NCBI RefSeq assembly: GCF_027172205.1
Contig: NC_070607.1
Coordinates: 74,387,831-74,451,830, forward strand
Source of the DNA: Podarcis raffonei
Taxonomy: Eukaryota; Chordata; Lepidosauria; Squamata; Lacertidae
Direction: 5' to 3'
Length of the DNA: 64,000 nt
A program made the translations under genes and the position numbers. Positions within the stretch are counted from its first letter, which is position 1. Each line of letters begins with the position of its first letter. The notes below the pieces were generated by a model. That model made no database searches. It saw only the letters and a list, made by a program, of their open reading frames with translations, and was not told where the DNA came from. This document shows, piece after piece, positions 57,297 to 64,000 of the stretch.

Positions 57297-59154
57297 AGAA
57301 TCTGGTAAGATGTGGGCTGGATGAGGTAACTGTTAGGCAGATTGTAGCTGGTTGGTTGACTGAACCCAAAGAGTGCTCACAAAAAACAGTTCTGGATTAT
57401 GATACATGAAGAGCTTAAAAAGATATTTAGGAGTTCAGTCTTTAAAAAACCAGAGGCATTTTTGCTGGGTTTAGTATCGAGTGACATCCCTAAGGATAAA
57501 AGGAATGTATTCCTTTACGCAACTGCAGCAGCCAGAATTATAGTGGCAAAAAATGAGGAAACTGATAAAATACCAGAATTATTAGAACGGAGAACCAAAT
57601 TTCTTGAATTCGTGGTGATGGCAAAACTAACAGCATCAATTAGAGGCTACTCTAATCAAACAATTAATAAAGAGTGGGAATGTGTTAAGGAATACATGAA
57701 AAAAGTCAGTGCTGGAGCTTAAAAATTAATATGCAAAAGTTTAAAAGGTGCAAGGAGACAGGATAATAATATATTAAGGATGGTATAACAAATAAAGTAA
57801 ATAACACAGGAATAACAAAAATAATAGTAGCTAAAGAAGATTGCACACAGGTGGAGGGAAGTACTGGGCTGTGGCGGAGGGAGCTGAAGGGATTAATTGA
57901 AATTGTTAAAGATTGGTATAGGATTTAAGAGATTTAAATTTTCATAAAGATTCTATAAGGAAAGCAGAAAGCAGCAAGAAATATCAAGTAAATGTATCGG
58001 AGAGGAGATCAGTGTAAATGAAAACATGAGACTTATGGTTTTGCTACATAAGATTTTATTTTGGAGTTGTCTGTTTATTTTGGAGTTGTTTTGTTGTAAA
58101 GAATGTATATTATGTGAATAAAATAATAAAGGTTATAAAAAAAAGAGTGCTCACAAATGGTTCTTCATCATGATGGGAAAAAGTTACAAGTGAGGTGTCA
58201 CGGGGTTCTGTCCAGGGCCCAGTGTTGTTCAACATCTTTATAAATGACTTGGAGGAAGGAATTGAGGGGATGCTCATCAAATTTGCAGATGGCACCAAAC
58301 TGGGAGGGGTAGCTAATGCTGCAGAAGACAGAATCGGGATTCAATATGAGCTGAACATATTGGAGAACTGGGCCCAATCTAACAAGATAAATTTTAATAG
58401 GGACAAATGTAAGGTTCTTCACTTAGGCAGGAAGAACCAGATGCACAAATATAATATGGGGCTTATCAGTAGTACATGTGAAAAGGATCTAGAAGTCTTA
58501 GTAGACCACATGTTTAACATGAGTCAACAGTGTGATGCAACAGCAAAAAAGGCCTAATGCTATTCTAGGGTGCATCAATAGAAGTATAGCATCCTGATAA
58601 AAAGAAGTGATAGTACTGCTCTATTCTGCCTTGGTCAGACCACACTTGGAGTACTGTGCCCAGTTCTGGTGTCACAATTTAAGGAAGTTATTAGAAGCTG
58701 CAACGTTTAAAGAGGAGGGCGACCAAAATGACCAAAGTTCTGGAAACCAAGCAGCATGAGGAATGGTTGAAGGAGGTGGGTATTTTAGCCTGGAAAACAG
58801 AAGATTGAGAGGAGATATGATAGACATCTTCCAATATCTAAAGTGTTGTCACATGGAGGATGCAGCAAGCTTGTTTTCTCCTGCTCCAGAGGGTAGGACT
58901 TGAACCAATGGATTCAGGTTACAAGAAAGGAGACTGTGACTAAACATCAGGAAGAACTTTCTGATGGTAAGAGCTGTTCAGCAGTGGAATGGACTCCCTT
59001 GGGAGACTGTGGACTCTCTTTCATTAAAGGTTTTTAAGCAGAGTTTGGATGGCCATCTGTCATAAATGCATTCGTTGAGATTCCTACATTGCAGGGGTTT
59101 GGACTAGAAGACCCTCAGAGTCCCACCCAACTATACAATTCTATGATGCTATGA
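57297..59154 (+). mobile_element. CR1 LINE fragment, interrupted by an L1
   Basis: After the L1 insert the plus strand reads GSVQGPVLFNIFINDLEEGI, then KFADGTKLGGVANA-like and KCKVLHLGRKNQMHKYNMG-like text, the CR1 reverse transcriptase (its YADD-type motif is FADG here). Downstream come the 3' region shared with 56979-57255 and the tail acaattctatgatgctatga. Frames are broken near 58555 and beyond. The part before the insert (aactgttaggcagattgtagctgg) belongs to the same element. Confidence 0.85.
57384..58141 (+). mobile_element. L1 LINE 3' fragment inserted in CR1
   Basis: The frame at 57399-57722 carries FKKPEAFLLGLVSSDIPKDK and YATAAARIIVAKNEETDKIP, the squamate L1 ORF2 C terminus, followed by a 3' untranslated part ending aataaaataataaaggttat and A tract. 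AAAGAGTGCTCACAAA occurs at 57368-57383 and 58142-58157, an exact 16-bp target duplication. Strongly 5'-truncated. Confidence 0.93.
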
Positions 59155-60363
59155 TCTGTGTGTAAAATGAGAATAATAGTGATCTGTCTTTCAGAGGTAT
59201 TATGAAAGCAAAGCAAACAAGAATTTGCTGCAGCTAGCCTTGGGCCTGAGGGAATATTGTAGGGTATACATCTAAAATAAAACAATTAATTGACATTAGG
59301 CCCACACAGGGTTTTATTGCAAATTCAAACAAAATGACCAATATAAATGATTCAATAAGGAATTTTAATTTGCTCATCTAAAATCATGATAGCACTGAGG
59401 AACAATTCACTTCAGCCTTGTAAAGAGAAGATTAATCCAGAAAGAGAATCTCATTTATCAAAATAAATGTATACTGCAGCTGCTATCCACATATCCGTAT
59501 TACAATTCCAGGAACACTCTAGCCGTTCATTTCCTTTTTCATATTTGACCGCAGTGCAGTCAATGGAATTCTCTCTCACACACACAGTTTGAGAGCAACT
59601 CAGAGCCCTACTACTCATTATGCAGACTGAGACGGCAGGATTCTAGACTGCACTATTTCAGACTGTAGCTTGGGATTGTATCTGTAAATTGTCCCATGTG
59701 AAAATTTCCCTTAATATAGTAAACAAGTACCTCAGAGAGAAACCTTCAGTATAGCCTTCACCCTGACGTCCTATTTCACCTGATACTGGGATCTGTTTAT
59801 GTACACTGGAAAAATTTGGCATCATATTGTTATTCACAATATTTGCAGTCTGAAGTGGTAATGGTCCAAAATTCTACCTGCTCATTCTGCAAAATCCATG
59901 GAATGGTTGTTAAGCTAAGACCAGTTTCTGTGTTGCCCTGGCACCATGGCGGGCAGTTCACATGCAATGACCTCCTGAGATTGTAATCAGTTGATTCCAG
60001 AACTTAGTCAAGTCATGTTAAGAACAGCCCCACAGAAATCAATGGCACAATCCAAACCTAGGCCAGGCAACTGCGGGGTTTAACCTTTGTTTGGGGCCAC
60101 TGCTTTGTAAAGTTTGGAGAAATGTGAATTTCGAAGGATGACTGTGTTTCACTTCACATATTGTTTGGGAATGTGTGAATTAGGTAGGTTCTCTTTGAAT
60201 GAAAACTGAACTGATTCACTCCATTCCTAACCTCCTCTCATGAAGTGATACTAGCATCACTCAGCTGGCAGGGAGCTCCTCATTCTGTCCACCAAATATG
60301 CAGCTGGGTGCAGGTGTCACTGGCAGAATATTTGCTGCTGGCAGCCTGTGGAGCTAGCCCAGG
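59155..60363. other. non-coding stretch with a MIR-like scrap
   Basis: About 59155-59250 resembles a MIR core (gtgtaaaatgagaataatag). The rest is unrecognised. Confidence 0.35.
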
Positions 60364-60506
60364 GTCATAGAATTGTAGAGCTGGGAGAGAGCACAAGGAC
60401 CATCTAGTGCAATCCCTGCAATGAATGAATCTTTCACCCAACGTGGAGCTCAAACCTACAACCCTGAGATGATGAGTCTCATGCTCTACCAACTGAGCTA
60501 TATAGC
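60364..60506 (-). mobile_element. tRNA-Lys-like SINE with CR1-type tail
   Basis: The minus strand reads tatagctcagttggtagagc (A-box region, tRNA-Lys-like), then gagactcatcatctcagggt and gtaggtttgagctcc (B-box region). The CR1-like 3' part gcagggattgcactagatgg ends ctctacaattctatgac. A tRNA head with a CR1 tail is a known sauropsid SINE design. It is not a functional tRNA gene: the acceptor stem is lost. Confidence 0.8.
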
Positions 60507-60816
60507 TATGGGATCCTGAGATGGCTCCTCAGCCAGGCCTGATCACTGTGCCAGTTTCCTCGGAAAAGGGATTGATTGTTAAATCACTCTGAGAATTGTA
60601 GCTCTGTGCAGGGAATAGGGCTCTCCTAGCAACTCTCAGCGCCCTTAGCAAACTACAGCTCCCAGAATTCCCATGGGGAAGCCATGGCTGTTCAAGTGGA
60701 ATACTAGTGCTTTAAATGAATAGCACAGATGGGGCTATTGTTCAGCCACCACCCTGTTGTTGGACAATGTATTGATATACCCCTTCAGTAAGATCATTGA
60801 GATGTGGACATTTACC

Positions 60817-61253
60817 GTAAAATTGGAAAAAATATACAAAACTGGTGATAAATTATGCTGGAAATGTAAGATCAAGGAGGGCGATTTTTATCATATGTGG
60901 TGGTCGTGTGAGGTAATCAGAAAAGTCTGGGAATCTATTTATAATGAACTAAAAAAAATCCTTAAATACACCTTCATAAAAAAAACCTGAGGCCTTTCTG
61001 CTGGGGATAATTGGAGAGGAAATCAAAAAGGAAGATCAAACACTTTTTCAGTATGCAACAGTGGCTGCCAGAACTCTAATAGCGCAGAATTGGAAGACAT
61101 CAAAAATCCCAACTATAAACGAGTGGCAATCCAAACTATTTGATTATTTAGAATTGGCAAAAATGACACAGAAAATAAGAAACCAAAAAGGCATAAAGTT
61201 TAATAACGAATGGAATAAATTTATGGTATACATGGAAACAGAGGTAAAAAATC

Positions 61254-61303
<50 letters not shown>

Positions 61304-62220
61304 TCTTTATTGTCATTGCCCCCTCTCAGGGACAACGAAATTACTTGACTGCTCCATAAAAACACTAATTAAAACAATACAGTATAGTACAGCAAGGAAG
61401 ATTAGATGACTTTCAAAGTCCAGGCTTCCCATTCAGGGCTGAGATCGCTCTGGAGAAGAAGCTGTTCTTAAGACGGCTCGTTCTTGTCTTCATCGTCCTG
61501 TATCTCCGTCCCGACGGCAGGAGCTCGAAGAGACAGTGACCAGGATGCGATGGATCTTTTACTATGTCCAGTGCCTTCCTATGGCACCTTGTGGCATAAA
61601 TCTGCTCTAAGGTGGAGAGTGGGCAGCCAACAATGCTCTCTGCTGCCTTAACAACTCTGCACAACCCCATCCTGTCCTGGGTAGTACAGCTTCCGTACCA
61701 CACACATAAGCCATAAGTGAGCACGCTCTCAATGGCACAGTGATAGAAGGCAAGCAGCAGTTTCTGCGGAAGATGGTTTTTCCTTAGAATTCTCAAAAAG
61801 TACAGTCTCTGCTGCGCCTTCTTCACAAGCCCCCTTGTGTTGACACTCCAGGACAGATCCTCTTGTAATTCAATGCCCAAAAATCTGAACGTTGTTACCC
61901 TCTCCACACAGACCACACACACAGTAGGTGTGACATAACGCTTGTGACGCAAAGAGTTTTCTGAGGAAAAGAAACTGCAGATAGAAAAATTTTATAACAC
62001 ATTCCGAAACCGAGATGAAGGGAAGTCAATTAGTGTTGTTTGAGTTAATGTAAGTTAATTTGTTGATGCCTTATGTCAGGTGATGTTTTTTTTTCTTTTT
62101 TATTTTTTTCTTTTTCTTATTATTATTTCCTTTTTTGTTTTATGTATTTCTTCTCTGTGTATTTGTGTTTTATATGTTGTCTTTGTTTGTTTTACAATGA
62201 ATTAAAATCAAAAAAAAAAA
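60817..62220 (+). mobile_element. L1 LINE 3' fragment, interrupted by an L2-type LINE
   Basis: Carries CWKCKIKEGDFYHMWWSCEV and, after a frame change near 60988, PEAFLLGIIGEEIKKEDQTL-like and YATVAARTLIAQNWKTSKIP text of L1 ORF2. A 3' untranslated region and poly(A) end at 62220. AGATGTGGACATTTACC flanks it at 60800-60816 and 62221-62237 (exact 17 bp). Without the insert it is about 690 bp. Confidence 0.93.
61257..61966 (-). mobile_element. L2-clade LINE 3' fragment inserted in L1
   Basis: Minus-strand 61952-61413 is an open 179-codon frame with FRFLGIELQEDLSWSVNTRG, VKKAQQRLYFLRILRKNHLP, FYHCAIESVLTYGLCVWYGS and SHPGHCLFELLPSGRRYR. This C-terminal end of a reverse transcriptase is typical of L2/Maui-like LINEs. 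The 3' end aatttcgttgtccctgagag and tgacaataaagat runs into a long (ATT)n tail (61257-61303). The 5' end is truncated. The target duplication was not resolved because of the AAT run. Confidence 0.85.
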
Positions 62221-62237
62221 AGATGTGGACATTTACC

Positions 62238-62713
62238 TTGTTACAGGTGGAAACTACAAGTCAAGTCCAGATGAGCCGACCTGGTCCTACCACTACTGCA
62301 CAAATCACATCAGCTTGCAAAGTTATGTAATTATAGACTTAACATTCTTATGAGGGTGAGCACTTTTTAGATGGTAGTGTGTATTACTTCACAAAGCAAC
62401 CCCACTGTATAGTGGGAGGCCTGTCCCCTACTCATTCTTCAGAGAAGGGTCCTGGAAACAGCAGCCCCAAAGTCCTTCTCTGACAGCACCTTTGAGCCAC
62501 ATTAGTGAATGGAAGCTCTGAAACCAGGAAGTAATACTGACCCTAGATTTATGAATGCAGAGCACAAGTGTATGATGTTCCATGTCTTCTAGGCAAATGC
62601 AGGAGAGCAAAGTACCCCCAAAGACTTTCTGCTGAATAAAAATACAAACAGCAGTCATTCAATTCCCAAAGTATTGCATATTCCCCCAGGTGCCCTTTGT
62701 CCTCCTATTCCTC

Positions 62714-62745
<32 letters not shown>

Positions 62746-63889
62746 GGGTCTGATGAATAGAGAGGTATTTTGTAGTCATTAAATTTTCATTTTATTTTTA
62801 AACAGACAGGCTGTCATTTCAAATGCTCCCTGGCGAGAGAGGGGATCGGCAACCCTGCAGACACACACAAAAAATGGAGAAGCTGAGGAGGGGAGGGAGG
62901 CCGGATTTTGAGATGGAAGGCAATTACATGCAATAATTTTAAAGTGCTGGATGGAAGGGGAGGCAGCGCATTGAAAGACCATCCTGCCATTCTGCAAAGG
63001 GCGGGGGAGCGGAGAAGCACAGCTAATAACCTCAATTACAGCCTGTGTCCTCCCAAGGCAGTTCCTGGCACTTCTGTTTGCTTGGCTCTACAAATATGGA
63101 GCCAAAGCTCGATTTATTCTTTTTTCTGTTTTGTTGGCATATGTTGCACAGACAGCAGCAGAGTAAACAGACCAGGCTGGAGTGCAGATAAATATCAACA
63201 GCTCCTCTCCCCCATCCCCTCAAAAGAAGTTGCTTCTCAAATATGCTTTAACTGGGAGTGGTTTTATGATGGTGGTGGTGGTGGGGAGGTATTGCTCACT
63301 TGACTACAATGTTTCCACATGGCAATTTATTGTGGACTTAGTGCTGTTCATGCACACAAGCTTTTCACAGCATCCATAAGACAAACCGTAGTTCTCGTCA
63401 AAATAACAGCCCATTAGCTCCCACCCACCCCACATACCTAATCTAGTTTGGGAGTTGTTTTGTTTGCACTGCTCTTTTCAGAAAAACTGGTCAATCTGGA
63501 TTGCATGAGGGAGGACATTTAGATGAGGACAACACCATGCAGATGCTGTGCAAAGCTGACAGGCATGATCAGCACCCATAAACTGCCTTGTGGAAGTGCC
63601 CCGAGATTTGCACAACAGAAATGTTCTCAAATAACTTGTGAATCCATACTTACAAGGACACTTGAAGATGTATTTTAGGGTTCAATCCAAGCCTCCCACC
63701 ACACCCCACTGGCAGGGCTTTTTGAAACAGCAGGCCCACAGCCCTGCTGCTCATGTTAGCCAAGGCAGAAGGAGGCAGGCAGGGGGCAGGCAGATTACTG
63801 CACCAACCTAGAACTGGCATGGTTTTGTGTGATGGCAAAAAACAACACATTTTGGAATTTAAAAGTTATTGGATCGACTTAGCCCTACC
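62238..63889. other. non-coding stretch, part unique-looking
   Basis: A (CA)n run is at 62718-62745. About 62870-63200 has no repeat signature and contains several TAAT-type motifs (caattacatgcaataatttt, cctcaattacagcc), so it is a candidate conserved element. No exon is seen. Confidence 0.35.
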
Positions 63890-64000
63890 CAGTGCCGGAT
63901 TTATGTATAAGCTAAACAAGCTATAGCTTAGGGCCCCACTCTCTTAGGGTCCCCAAAAAAATTCCAAGGGAAAAAATCCTGGATGTACAAAATATAAGAT
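63890..64000 (+). mobile_element. hAT-like element, cut by the window end
   Basis: Begins cagtgccggatttatgtata and continues gctaaacaagctatagctta gggcccc-type text, a common hAT-style terminus in amniotes. Only the left end is in view. Confidence 0.6.

Noticed and set aside
60430-60506. tRNA-Lys-like sequence
   Set aside because: It is the head of a SINE with a CR1-type tail, not a standalone tRNA gene.
25000-64000. Search for ARHGAP40, the gene that precedes SLC32A1 in human
   Set aside because: No RhoGAP domain exon was recognised; it may lie beyond the window.

Overview
The window looks like nuclear DNA of a squamate reptile, most likely a lizard. The basis is the repeat content: Sauria-type tRNA-derived SINEs, BovB, L1, CR1 and L2 LINE fragments, MIR-like SINEs, and many hAT and Tc1/mariner-type MITEs. 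The genus cannot be read from the sequence alone.

Only one intact host gene is visible: SLC32A1 (VGAT/VIAAT, the vesicular GABA and glycine transporter), on the minus strand. It has two coding exons, 24552-24175 and 21590-20403, separated by a 2.6 kb intron with GT/AG borders, and encodes 521 aa. A CpG-rich promoter region covers exon 1 and sequence above 24.55 kb, and a second CpG-rich, non-coding block lies 5-7 kb upstream (about 29.2-31.1 kb). From about 15.7 to 31.9 kb the gene and its flanks are almost free of young transposons, while both sides are densely populated with them. A processed pseudogene of mitochondrial ribosomal protein L30 (MRPL30) sits at about 1.2-1.8 kb.

Left flank (1-15.7 kb): an LTR with triplicated CCAAT repeats, the MRPL30 retrocopy, a MITE containing three fold-back modules, a perfect 43-bp inverted repeat, a hAT element carrying an inserted LTR, two related LTRs (one interrupted by a hAT with a perfect 8-bp duplication), a BovB tail, an inverted pair of MITEs, and an L1 fragment interrupted by a SINE and a MITE. 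Right flank (31.9-64 kb): hAT elements with 8-bp target duplications, four Sauria SINE copies window-wide (two with perfect 14-bp duplications), a BovB copy with a 5' inversion, a solo LTR with a 5-bp duplication, and two nested LINE stacks (L1 in CR1 at 57.3-59.2 kb; L2 in L1 at 60.8-62.2 kb). The rest is non-coding sequence in which I see no gene; some AT-rich, repeat-free stretches are candidate conserved regulatory elements.

I found no operon, CRISPR array, or convincing new multi-gene system. The least explained signals are the perfect 43-bp fold-back at 2763-2860, the three-module fold-back MITE, the inverted MITE pair whose flanks also match, and the repeat-poor CpG blocks around SLC32A1.
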